A stretch of 64,000 bases of DNA. It comes from Maribacter sp. GTDB lineage: Bacteria; Bacteroidota; Bacteroidia; Flavobacteriales; Flavobacteriaceae. The stretch spans positions 1 through 64,000 of the forward strand of contig JAHHKH010000254.1 of the NCBI GenBank assembly GCA_018679695.1, in the 5' to 3' direction. The notes beneath the pieces were generated by a model. That model did not search any database and was not told the origin of the DNA. It worked only from the letters and a program-made list of their open reading frames with translations. The position numbers and the translations under genes are program-made. Within the stretch, counting starts at the first letter, position 1. Every line of letters begins with the position of its first letter. Below, one piece after another: positions 7,250 through 15,604 of the stretch.

Positions 7250-9745
7250 ATGAAGAATTTCCTTTTCACTTGCATTTTGTTTTGTTCCGTGCTTGCAATG
7301 GCACAAACCAAGGTTGGCGGTAAGGTGATTGATGAAGCAGGTGAGCCAGTGGCATTTGCCAATGTAATCTTCAAAAACTCCACCGAGGGCACCACCACCG
7401 ATGATAATGGAAATTTCTATATGGAATCGGATTCAAGTTACGAGACATTGGAAATTTCATTTCTTGGTTACGAAACACAAGATGTTTTGCTTAAATCAAA
7501 GGTGACTTATAATATGAGAATTACATTGCTTGAAGGGAGCCAGCAATTAAAGGAGGTTGTTATTTATGCCGGTAAGCGATCCAAAAAGAATAATCCTGCA
7601 ATTGACATCTTACGTAAAATTTGGTCCAAAAAAAGGGAAAATGGATTAAGGAAATTCAAGCAATATCAATATGACAAATATGAAAAAGTAGAGTTCGATT
7701 TGAATACGATTGATAGTGCCCTTATGAAAAAGAAAATTTTCAGGGGAATGGAGTTTGTATTCCAAGACTTGGATACCTCCCGTATAACAGGTAAGACCTA
7801 TCTTCCCATTTTCTTGAATGAGACAATTGCAAAGGTATATGGCGATAATACCACCAACGTAGAAAAAGAAGAAGTACTCGGAAATAAAAATTCGGGTTTT
7901 CATACCAATCAGGCCATCATTGCTTTTGTTGAGGACTTATATCAGGATTACGATGTTTATAACAATTATTTGAAATTTTTCGACAAGAGCTTTACGAGCC
8001 CTTTGTCCAAAACAGGTATTGATACCTATAACTATATTTTAAGGGACAGTGCCTATATTGATAACAAGTGGTGCTACAATATTAGTTATTACCCACGGCG
8101 AAAGAACGAATTAACGTTTAAAGGTGATTTTTGGGTCAATGATTCTACCTATGCCATTAAGAATATAAATCTTGAGGTTACCAAGAGTGCTAATATCAAT
8201 TGGGTAAAGGAAATCTATATAGAGCAGGATTTCGAGGTAGTGAATGACTCGGTCTTTTTATTGAAACGCGACTATATGTTGACCGACTTTAGCTTTAATA
8301 AAAAAGAAGAATCCAGGGGAGTGTACGGAAAACGTACAACAGTATATGGTGATTATCGATTTAATATTGAAAAACCCAAGCAGTTCTATAAGACTAAAAG
8401 CAATGAGTTTGATCCTATGGTCTTAAATCGAGACCATACTTTTTGGGAGAACAACAGACTGGAATCCTTGAACAAGGATGAGGAAGGCATCTATCAATTA
8501 TTGGACACCCTAAAGACTGTTCCAAAATTCAAATCAATTTATAACATAGCCAGTATATTGGGATCAGGTTATATTGAAATTGACAAATGGAATCTGGATA
8601 TTGGTGATGTGTTTAGCACTTTCGGGTATAATGATGCGGAAGGGGTACGTCTACGTGCAGGTGTAAGAACCTTCGTCGGACAAAATGATCCTTGGCGGTT
8701 GGAAGGATATATGGCTTATGGTTTCATGGATCATAAAGTTAAACACGGCTTTTCGGCAAAGTTTCTATTGGATAAGCAAAGCAGGTTAATGGTTTCAGGC
8801 GGTAATCGCCGCGATGTAGAACAATTGGGTTTGAGTCTTACATCAACAAATGACGTATTAGGCCGAAGCGTTGCCTCTTCCTCTGTATTAACAGTAGGTT
8901 CAAACGATAGGTTAACCAATATAAATCTGAGTACTGTAAATCTGGAAATTGAACCCATTACCAATTTCAGGATTAGGGTAGGAAGTTCTTTCCGGACCTT
9001 GAGCTCGGCTTTACCCGAGGCCTTTAATCTGGATTATATAGACCCGGAATCCCCAACTGGTATTTCTTCAGAAGTCAAACAATTCGATATCAATACTTTG
9101 GTTGTTTATACTCCCGGAAAGCGAACTATAGGATATGGCGTGGAACGATATGACATCAATGATACATACAGCACCCTGGTATTGAACTATACGACAGGTT
9201 TTGAAGGTTTTTTGGAAAGCGATTTTGATTATAACAAATTACAGTTTTCATATAGCCAACCCTGGCAATTGGGAGGATTTGGAAGACTATACAGTACGGT
9301 AGAACTGGGAAAGACTTTTGGTGAAGTACCGCTAAGTCTTTTAAATGTTGTTCCCGGCAACCAAACCTTATTCACTATTTATAAGACATTTCCGAATCTG
9401 GATTTTTATGAATTCGTTACCGATACTTATGCGTCGGTTCATTTGGAGCATAATTTCAATGGTAGGATATTCTCAAGAATTCCGTTGATAAGGAAATTGA
9501 ATTTAAGGGAATTTGTAGGTCTAAGAGGGGTATGGGGTGACTTATCTACAGAGAATATCGCTTTGAACGCACCAACGAATATTCCTTTGCAGGCCCCAAA
9601 TGATAAAATATATTGGGAATACTCTGTGGGAGTTGGCAATATCCTGAAATTCTTTAGGATAGATTTTAACTTTCGGGGTAATTATCTGGATAGCCCCAAT
9701 GCTAGATCCTTTAGTATAACTGGGGAATTCGGATTTCATTTTTAA
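7250..9745 (+). CDS. DUF5686 outer-membrane protein with N-terminal carboxypeptidase-regulatory-like domain
   Basis: I chose the ATG at 7250 because it starts a signal peptide directly (MKNFLFTCILFCSVLAMAQ); an in-frame ATG at 7208 would add 14 unlikely residues. The mature protein (831 residues in all) opens with a CarbopepD_reg-like beta-sandwich (GGKVIDEAGEPVAFANV, TTDDNGNFYM), as found at the front of TonB-dependent receptors, continues with the DUF5686 region, and ends in a series of amphipathic strands closing with aromatic GEFGFHF, as expected of an outer-membrane barrel. The function of DUF5686 proteins is not established. It is separated from pdhB by a terminator. Confidence 0.85.
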   Translation: MKNFLFTCILFCSVLAMAQTKVGGKVIDEAGEPVAFANVIFKNSTEGTTTDDNGNFYMESDSSYETLEISFLGYETQDVLLKSKVTYNMRITLLEGSQQLKEVVIYAGKRSKKNNPAIDILRKIWSKKRENGLRKFKQYQYDKYEKVEFDLNTIDSALMKKKIFRGMEFVFQDLDTSRITGKTYLPIFLNETIAKVYGDNTTNVEKEEVLGNKNSGFHTNQAIIAFVEDLYQDYDVYNNYLKFFDKSFTSPLSKTGIDTYNYILRDSAYIDNKWCYNISYYPRRKNELTFKGDFWVNDSTYAIKNINLEVTKSANINWVKEIYIEQDFEVVNDSVFLLKRDYMLTDFSFNKKEESRGVYGKRTTVYGDYRFNIEKPKQFYKTKSNEFDPMVLNRDHTFWENNRLESLNKDEEGIYQLLDTLKTVPKFKSIYNIASILGSGYIEIDKWNLDIGDVFSTFGYNDAEGVRLRAGVRTFVGQNDPWRLEGYMAYGFMDHKVKHGFSAKFLLDKQSRLMVSGGNRRDVEQLGLSLTSTNDVLGRSVASSSVLTVGSNDRLTNINLSTVNLEIEPITNFRIRVGSSFRTLSSALPEAFNLDYIDPESPTGISSEVKQFDINTLVVYTPGKRTIGYGVERYDINDTYSTLVLNYTTGFEGFLESDFDYNKLQFSYSQPWQLGGFGRLYSTVELGKTFGEVPLSLLNVVPGNQTLFTIYKTFPNLDFYEFVTDTYASVHLEHNFNGRIFSRIPLIRKLNLREFVGLRGVWGDLSTENIALNAPTNIPLQAPNDKIYWEYSVGVGNILKFFRIDFNFRGNYLDSPNARSFSITGEFGFHF

Positions 9746-9789
9746 AGTGTACTGTCTTGTTTCGGAATATGGAATCCAAGCTTTTCAAG

Positions 9790-9797
9790 TATCTTTG
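9790..9797 (+). promoter_or_regulatory. -7 promoter element for inorganic pyrophosphatase
   Basis: TATCTTTG matches TAnnTTTG exactly, 23 bp before the ATG at 9821. No -33 TTG is seen at normal spacing. Confidence 0.45.
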
Positions 9798-9820
9798 TAG
9801 GCCTTAATTAAAATAGAAAT

Positions 9821-10348
9821 ATGAGCGGAAAGGAAATTACCACTTTTGATGTACTGATCGAGATACCCAAAGGAAGTCGCAACAAGTACGAATACGATTT
9901 TACCTTACATAAGATTCGATTTGATAGAACATTATTTTCATCGATGATGTATCCCGGGGATTATGGTTTTATTCCCGAAACCCTGGCCTTGGACAAGGAC
10001 CCTCTTGATGTTTTGGTTTTGTGTACCGAGCCTACATTCCCGATGGTTGTTGTTGAGGTCAAACCTATTGGTGTTTTTCATATGACCGATGAAAAAGGTC
10101 CTGATGAAAAAATAATTTGTGTTCCTATTTCCGACCCAATCTGGAGCGAAAGAAATGATATTAGCGATATTAATCCACATCGATTAAAAGAGATAGAGCA
10201 CTTTTTTCAAGTATATAAGGATTTGGAAAAGAAAAAAGTCGATGTTGGCGGTTGGGGAGATGCCAAAGAAGCTGTGGAAATCTATCATAAATGTGTAGAG
10301 CGTTACGAGAATAGTGAGCATAAGAAAAAAAGAACCTTCACAATATAA
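9821..10348 (+). CDS. ppa: Inorganic pyrophosphatase (family I)
   Basis: A 175-residue soluble enzyme that hydrolyses pyrophosphate and so pulls biosynthetic reactions forward. The family I active-site run is intact: YPGDYGFIPET near 45-55, then DKDPLDVLVL near 60-69 with the metal-binding aspartates. The length agrees with E. coli Ppa (176). The next gene is the membrane-bound pyrophosphatase, so two enzymes for the same substrate stand side by side, separated by a probable terminator. Confidence 0.97.
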   Translation: MSGKEITTFDVLIEIPKGSRNKYEYDFTLHKIRFDRTLFSSMMYPGDYGFIPETLALDKDPLDVLVLCTEPTFPMVVVEVKPIGVFHMTDEKGPDEKIICVPISDPIWSERNDISDINPHRLKEIEHFFQVYKDLEKKKVDVGGWGDAKEAVEIYHKCVERYENSEHKKKRTFTI

Positions 10349-10368
10349 TCAATAAATTATGGTCATAT

Positions 10369-10404
10369 AAAAGTGGGCGTTTATTATTAATTGGCCGCTT
10401 TTTT
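10369..10404 (+). terminator. Probable terminator after ppa
   Basis: AAAAGTGG at 10369-10376 pairs with CCGCTTTT at 10395-10402 (one G-U pair), followed by further T. Confidence 0.6.
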
Positions 10405-10464
10405 AATCTATTTGATTTTACTACATTAGCAGCCGTTAAAAAAAACCTTAAATAACTAAAAACA

Positions 10465-12891
10465 ATGGATTTAATCGTAAAGTTCTTACCTGCCTTCGGA
10501 ATATTGGCTTTGATCTATGTCTTCATCAAAAGCAGTTGGGTGTCAAAACAGGAAGTTGGTAATGAAAAAATGGCAAATATTGCCAAGCATATTGCCGATG
10601 GTGCAATGTCTTTTCTAAAAGCTGAATATAAAATACTATCAATCTTTGTAGTAGCTGTTGCCATTCTTCTTTTCTTTAAAGGAAGTAATGAAGTAGGTTC
10701 AAACGGAATGGTGGCCGTATCTTTTATAGTCGGTGCCATATGTTCCGCATTGGCCGGCTTTATAGGAATGAAAGTTGCGACGAAAGCGAATGTAAGAACT
10801 ACGAACGCCGCTCGAAATTCACTGGGAAAAGCTTTGGAGGTTGCCTTTGCCGGTGGATCGGTTATGGGTCTAGGTGTTGTAGGTTTAGGTGTTTTAGGCC
10901 TAAGCAGTTTGTTTATGGTTTATAGTGGACAAGGCTGGGAAATAGCTGAGGTTCTGAACGTTCTTTCCGGTTTCTCCCTAGGTGCTTCGTCTATAGCCTT
11001 ATTTGCCCGTGTAGGTGGTGGTATTTATACCAAGGCTGCTGATGTAGGGGCCGACCTTGTTGGAAAGGTTGAAGCTGGTATTCCTGAGGATCATCCCTTG
11101 AACCCTGCTACCATTGCAGATAATGTTGGTGATAATGTTGGCGATGTTGCAGGTATGGGAGCTGACTTATTTGAATCCTATGTGGGTTCCATTATTGGTA
11201 CTATGGTACTGGGAGCTGCCTTTACACAAATACCTGCCTTTGCAACTTCTTTTGATGGATTAGGTGCTGTTTATCTTCCATTGGTATTGGCTGCGATAGG
11301 TATTATAATGTCTATAATAGGCACCTTTTTTGTAAAAGTAAAGGACGGGGGTAATCCACAAACCGCATTGAACATTGGTGAATTCGGATCTGCTGGTTTA
11401 ATGCTGGTTGCTTCTTATTTTATCATTACCAATATGTTACCTGAAACATGGAGTTTTAAGGGTACGGAATTTAATTCAATCGGGGTTTTCTATGCTGTTA
11501 TTGCTGGTTTGGTTGCAGGCCTTGCTGTGGGTAAAGTAACCGAATACTATACCGGAACTGGTAAAAAACCTGTTAACTCAATCGTTCGCCAGTCAGAAAC
11601 CGGTGCTGCAACTACTATTATTGCTGGATTGGGTGTTGGTATGATGTCTACCATGATCCCTATACTCCTAATTGCTGCTGCGATATTGGTGTCTCACCAT
11701 TTTGCTGGATTGTACGGTATAGCTATCGCCGCTGTTGGGATGTTGGCCAATACCGGAATACAATTGGCTGTTGATGCTTACGGACCAATTTCCGATAATG
11801 CAGGGGGTATTGCTGAAATGGCCGAATTGCCAAGTGAAGTCCGCGAGCGCACCGATAAATTGGATGCCGTTGGTAATACAACCGCTGCTATTGGAAAAGG
11901 TTTTGCGATTGCTTCGGCCGCATTAACCGCCTTGGCATTATTCGCTGCTTTTATGCAAACAGCAAATGTTGTGGCTATCGATGTTTCCAAACCAACCGTC
12001 ATGGCAGGTTTATTAGTTGGTGGTATGTTACCTTTTGTGTTCTCCGCATTGTCTATGAATGCCGTAGGTAGAGCAGCAATGGCAATGATTGAGGAAGTTC
12101 GTCGTCAGTTTAAGGATATTCCCCAATTGAAAGCTGCCTTGGAAGTGATGAGGGCCGTCGATTCAGATATGTCAAAAGCAACCCCGGAACAGCGCGCAAT
12201 TTTTGATGCAGCAGATGGAGTTGCAGAATATGAAAAATGCGTTGAGATATCAACCAAAGCGTCTATTAAGGAGATGGTTTTGCCTGGTTTATTGGCATTG
12301 GCCGTTCCTGTTGCTGTTGGCTTTATTGGAGGAGCTGAAATGCTCGGAGGTCTTTTAGCCGGTGTTACAACCGCTGGGGTCTTGATGGCTATATTTCAAT
12401 CTAATGCCGGTGGTGCTTGGGATAACGCTAAGAAGATGATAGAATCTGATGGTAGAAAAGGTACTGATGCACATAAAGCCGCTGTGGTAGGTGATACTGT
12501 AGGTGATCCTTTTAAAGATACCTCAGGGCCTTCCTTGAACATCCTTTTGAAATTAATGTCAGTTGTGGCCTTGGTCATTGCACCGAGTATTGCACTCTCT
12601 TCCGATGCTGTATCCTCTTATAATGAACAAAAAGCTGCGACTGAAATGGTGGCAGAAGCGGTTCAAAAAGAAGTAAGGGTCGAAATGAAAAAGAATGAGG
12701 ACGGTACCGTAAATGCTACTGTGACCACAACTACAACCGAGAATGGCGAAGAATCTGTAAAAGAGGAAGTCTTTAGCGGAACGGAAGAGGAAGTAAGGGC
12801 AAAAGTTGAAGCTTATAAAGGTGATGCCTCTGATGTTAATATTAAAGTGAAAAAGGTTATTGAAGAAGTTGTCGAAGAAGAGGAAAACTAA
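10465..12891 (+). CDS. hppA: Membrane-bound ion-translocating pyrophosphatase, K+-dependent type
   Basis: An 808-residue polytopic protein that couples pyrophosphate hydrolysis to export of H+ or Na+. It has about 16 hydrophobic helices and the cytoplasmic substrate loops GVGADLVGKVE-type (here DVGADLVGKVEAGIPEDHPLNP) and DNVGDNVGDVAGMGAD. The subtype determinant is GNTTAAIGKG at residues 470-479: Ala474 and Gly477 are the residues of the K+-dependent clade, which includes Na+ pumps; K+-independent enzymes have Lys and Thr. Whether this one pumps Na+ or H+ cannot be read with certainty. Residues 717-808 form an unusual charged tail, with a Thr-rich patch and VVEEEEN at the end, that the core family lacks. 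Confidence 0.95.
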   Translation: MDLIVKFLPAFGILALIYVFIKSSWVSKQEVGNEKMANIAKHIADGAMSFLKAEYKILSIFVVAVAILLFFKGSNEVGSNGMVAVSFIVGAICSALAGFIGMKVATKANVRTTNAARNSLGKALEVAFAGGSVMGLGVVGLGVLGLSSLFMVYSGQGWEIAEVLNVLSGFSLGASSIALFARVGGGIYTKAADVGADLVGKVEAGIPEDHPLNPATIADNVGDNVGDVAGMGADLFESYVGSIIGTMVLGAAFTQIPAFATSFDGLGAVYLPLVLAAIGIIMSIIGTFFVKVKDGGNPQTALNIGEFGSAGLMLVASYFIITNMLPETWSFKGTEFNSIGVFYAVIAGLVAGLAVGKVTEYYTGTGKKPVNSIVRQSETGAATTIIAGLGVGMMSTMIPILLIAAAILVSHHFAGLYGIAIAAVGMLANTGIQLAVDAYGPISDNAGGIAEMAELPSEVRERTDKLDAVGNTTAAIGKGFAIASAALTALALFAAFMQTANVVAIDVSKPTVMAGLLVGGMLPFVFSALSMNAVGRAAMAMIEEVRRQFKDIPQLKAALEVMRAVDSDMSKATPEQRAIFDAADGVAEYEKCVEISTKASIKEMVLPGLLALAVPVAVGFIGGAEMLGGLLAGVTTAGVLMAIFQSNAGGAWDNAKKMIESDGRKGTDAHKAAVVGDTVGDPFKDTSGPSLNILLKLMSVVALVIAPSIALSSDAVSSYNEQKAATEMVAEAVQKEVRVEMKKNEDGTVNATVTTTTTENGEESVKEEVFSGTEEEVRAKVEAYKGDASDVNIKVKKVIEEVVEEEEN

Positions 12892-12910
12892 AACGAATAG
12901 CACATCTATA

Positions 12911-12943
12911 AAAACCCGCTATCTTATAATAGCGGGTTTTTTT
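12911..12943. terminator. Bidirectional terminator between hppA and tonB
   Basis: AAAACCCGCTAT pairs with ATAGCGGGTTTT around a short loop, with A and T runs on the two sides, between convergent genes. Confidence 0.9.
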
Positions 12944-12945
12944 GA

Positions 12946-13653
12946 TTATTGTAGTTTAAAAGTAATGGGAATACTGAAGGGAACTTTTACCGGTGTTCCC
13001 CTTTGTTTTCCGGGCTTCATTCTAGGGAGTTTGTTGATTATACGCTTGGCTTCAATTTCCAAGATCTGATCTGGTCCCCTAAGCTTAATATTTCCTATAC
13101 TACCATCTTTTTGAATGGTAAACTGTGTATGTACTCTCCCTTGTATTCCCATTTCTTGTGCAATTTCCGGGTAGCGAATAATTTTACCGATGTGTTTATT
13201 CATCATTTTCTGAAAACAGTCGCGTTTATCCTCTGCATGCTCACATCCGGGAAAAACAGGTGCCTCTTCAATTGAGATCCAGTCAATATGAACCTCGGGA
13301 TCAACTTCAACATCAGGGATATCGCTTACTTCAATTACCGCAGTCTCTTGGTCTGGTTCAACTACCTCAAAATCGGTCTCCGGTTTATCATCCTCATCTG
13401 GCACTATATCAATGATCGCTGGCGTAATCGTAAGTGTTGGAGGTGGTAATTTAATTGGTATGACCAGCGGCAGTTCCTCAATCAATAACTCGTCAGGTAT
13501 GTTCATTCCTATATAATCATACTCAGTTTTGTCGTAGGTTTTCCACTCAAAAGCCACATAAGTCAATAGCATGACCAATACCAATCCTATTACAAAATAC
13601 AGTCCGCTGTTTTTGTTCAAATCTCTTTTCGGATTCTTTTTTAATTCCATCAA
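12946..13653 (-). CDS. TonB-family energy transducer
   Basis: A 235-residue periplasm-spanning protein. One N-terminal membrane helix lies at about 15-32 (LYFVIGLVLVMLLTYVAF); a Pro- and acid-rich linker spans about 60-125; and the C-terminal TonB domain contains PVFPGCE, YPEIAQEMGIQGRV and FTIQKDGSIGNI. The FPGCE entry and DCF segment are typical of Bacteroidota TonB proteins. It transmits proton-motive energy to outer-membrane receptors. No exbB/exbD or receptor gene is adjacent, so its partners are elsewhere. Confidence 0.9.
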   Translation of the reverse strand: MMELKKNPKRDLNKNSGLYFVIGLVLVMLLTYVAFEWKTYDKTEYDYIGMNIPDELLIEELPLVIPIKLPPPTLTITPAIIDIVPDEDDKPETDFEVVEPDQETAVIEVSDIPDVEVDPEVHIDWISIEEAPVFPGCEHAEDKRDCFQKMMNKHIGKIIRYPEIAQEMGIQGRVHTQFTIQKDGSIGNIKLRGPDQILEIEAKRIINKLPRMKPGKQRGTPVKVPFSIPITFKLQ

Positions 13654-13914
13654 TTACAAGTTTAGGCCTTTGCAAGGAAAGGCAAGGTTGAACATTCCGT
13701 TACTGTCCACTATCCGCATCCAAAATGGGAATAGCAGGTTTTTGGTTTATATAATTTGTTGTAATAAAACTACTATTTGTGGGCTACTTAAAAAATGTTG
13801 AATGAGGGAACGGGACCATGTAATGAGTGAAGACAACTTCGCAAATAGGCAACTAGTTATTAAACTAACTTAATAAACCCAAATTAAGTAGAGAAGCCGA
13901 GATACTAATGGTCA
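13654..13914. other. Gap between tonB and pepE, no gene
   Basis: These 261 bp hold the upstream region of tonB (minus strand) and the 3' flank of pepE. I see no RNA structure, repeat or exact -7 box. An open frame on the plus strand that enters it is the shadow of tonB. Confidence 0.5.
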
Positions 13915-14625
13915 TTATTTTAGAAAGGTAAGTGAGGATTCTACCGGTAGTTCGTAAGCTTCCTTTTCTTTTTCAAAAATACGGGCACTTTGACCACCTC
14001 CCTTAAGTACTATTTCTTTATGCAGTACTCGAATCCAGCTACCTTCCCTCAGCCCTACTACTGGTGTTGAATTGAATTCATGGAATTCCTTGATACGGAT
14101 TTCCCTTGTTTCGCCCTTATGTGTTGAGTTGGGGTCGGGGTCTAAATAATGCGGGTTTATATTAAAGGGGATAATATCCAAGGTATCATAACTCGGTGGA
14201 TACACAATGGGCATATCATTGGTCGTTTTTATGCAGGGCCCCATGATGTTACTGCCTGCACTGGTTCCTAGATAGGGGACACCACTTGAAACTACCTTGC
14301 CCAAGAACTGAATAAGGTGATGACGATATAATTCCGCGACAAGAACAAATGAGTTCCCACCCCCAATAAAGATGCCTTGTGCATTTTGTACTGCTGTAAT
14401 AGGATTCTTTAGGGTATGGATACCTACAATACTTTTACCAATGTTCTGGAAAGCATGTTGTGCAATTTGAGTATACTTTTCATGGGAAATCCCTCCTGGT
14501 CTGGCGTAGGGAATGAAAAGGATTTCGTCTGTGGCTTTGTATAAATCGGTAAGCGGATTAAACAAGTAGTCTAAATACCTACCGCCGTGTAAAGTTGATG
14601 TACTTGCAAGTAGACAATTGGTCAT
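13915..14625 (-). CDS. pepE: Peptidase E (alpha-aspartyl dipeptidase)
   Basis: A 236-residue cytosolic serine dipeptidase of family S51, which cleaves Asp-X dipeptides. The nucleophile is in GTSAGSN at about 119-125, preceded by GIFIGGGNSF, where the oxyanion Gly residues lie; PFNINPHYLDPD follows. Length matches Salmonella PepE (229). It is 12 bp downstream of the deoxynucleoside kinase and cotranscribed with it. Confidence 0.92.
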   Translation of the reverse strand: MTNCLLASTSTLHGGRYLDYLFNPLTDLYKATDEILFIPYARPGGISHEKYTQIAQHAFQNIGKSIVGIHTLKNPITAVQNAQGIFIGGGNSFVLVAELYRHHLIQFLGKVVSSGVPYLGTSAGSNIMGPCIKTTNDMPIVYPPSYDTLDIIPFNINPHYLDPDPNSTHKGETREIRIKEFHEFNSTPVVGLREGSWIRVLHKEIVLKGGGQSARIFEKEKEAYELPVESSLTFLK

Positions 14626-14637
14626 AACCTGAAATTG

Positions 14638-15252
14638 TTAGAATAAACCATGTATTTGGGCATCGATTTTGTTGATAACTTCGCCAAGGTCTTCAGGGTT
14701 ATCCACAAAATCCAAATTGTCAACATCGATAATCAAGAGGTTTCCTTTTTCATAACCATGGATCCAGGCCTCGTATCGCTCATTCAATCGACTCAAATAA
14801 TCAATTGAAATCGAATTTTCGTAATCCCGTCCACGCTTGTGTATTTGATTCACCAAGTTGGGTATTGAACTTCTGAGATAAATTAAGAGATCAGGGGGTT
14901 GTACCAAACTTTCCATCAATTCGAACAAGCTTGAATAGTTATTGAAATCCCTATTGGTCATCAAACCCATGGCATGTAAATTGGGGGCAAAAATATAAGC
15001 ATCTTCATAGATGGTCCGGTCCTGGATAATATTTTTACCACTTTCCCTGAACTTGAGTACCTGACGATATCTATGGTTCAGGAAATATATTTGAAGATTA
15101 AAACTCCATCTTTCCATCTGATTATAAAAATCATCCAAATATGGATTATCGACTACATCTTCATAATGCGCTTCCCATTTATAGTGCTTTGCAAGTAATT
15201 TTGTAAGTGTGGTCTTTCCGGCGCCAATGTTTCCTGCAACGGCAATATGCAT
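14638..15252 (-). CDS. Deoxynucleoside kinase
   Basis: A 204-residue kinase that phosphorylates deoxynucleosides for salvage. The P-loop GNIGAGKTT is at residues 7-15, the substrate-binding WSFNLQIYFLNHRY at about 49-62, and the catalytic/lid DRTIYEDAYIFA near 78-89. This is the dCK/dGK/TK2-like fold. Substrate preference cannot be told from sequence. Together with ThyA and the NupC-type transporter it points to active pyrimidine or purine salvage. It is divergent from metK across a 352-bp gap. Confidence 0.92.
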   Translation of the reverse strand: MHIAVAGNIGAGKTTLTKLLAKHYKWEAHYEDVVDNPYLDDFYNQMERWSFNLQIYFLNHRYRQVLKFRESGKNIIQDRTIYEDAYIFAPNLHAMGLMTNRDFNNYSSLFELMESLVQPPDLLIYLRSSIPNLVNQIHKRGRDYENSISIDYLSRLNERYEAWIHGYEKGNLLIIDVDNLDFVDNPEDLGEVINKIDAQIHGLF

Positions 15253-15399
15253 GCTGAAAATGTCTTTTCGGTTAGGTTATACGTCTATTAAATAGAATGT
15301 AGCAATATACAAAGTATATCGAGTAAGAGAAAAAAATTAAGGTGAAATACATCCTAAAACATTATGATCTTAAAAATTTTTATTTCTTGATGAAATATG

Positions 15400-15407
15400 T
15401 ATTTTTG
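15400..15407 (+). promoter_or_regulatory. -7 promoter element for the metK leader
   Basis: TATTTTTG is an exact TAnnTTTG match. Transcription would start near 15411 and give a 5' leader of about 190 nt before metK. A weak T-rich -33 region lies near 15377. Confidence 0.45.
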
Positions 15408-15436
15408 TCTTCAATCTAACGAGGAAAGATTTGACT

Positions 15437-15571
15437 GATTGCAACCTCGAAGTCCTGAGTATTTTTAGGACCTGGCTTTTAAAGTAAGATACTGAAACAA
15501 GTTCAGTATTTCAAAAAATGCTAAAGCAGTAACTACTGAAATACTTCAGTGTTATCACTTCGATTGCAATC
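15437..15571 (+). ncRNA. Structured leader RNA ahead of metK, unassigned candidate riboregulator
   Basis: A closing helix of 14 base pairs joins 15437-15452 to 15558-15571, broken only by a two-base CC bulge at 15445-15446. Inside lie a short hairpin (TCCT/AGGA, 15453-15470), an eight-base-pair hairpin ATACTGAA/TTCAGTAT (15489-15509) and a six-base-pair hairpin ACTGAA/TTCAGT (15535-15550). The arms can also pair with each other: AGTATTTCA (15505-15513) is the exact complement of TGAAATACT (15537-15545), which excludes both inner hairpins. The SAM-I core sequence seen twice elsewhere in this window is absent. It ends 33 nt before the metK ATG. A riboswitch or other leader control of metK is inference; an independent small RNA is possible. 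Confidence 0.6.
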
Positions 15572-15604
15572 ACCTTTATTTTCCCTCTTACTTAATTAAA
15601 TGAT

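Noticed and set aside
13571..13801. Small plus-strand gene overlapping the tonB start
   Set aside because: It is antisense to the N-terminal coding part of tonB, has no promoter or family features and is best explained as a shadow frame.
15437..15571. metK leader as a third SAM-I riboswitch
   Set aside because: None of the S-box core (GGTGGAGGGA, GATGAA-type junction, GCAACC, AAGGTGCTA) is present, while two good copies elsewhere in the window show what it should look like.
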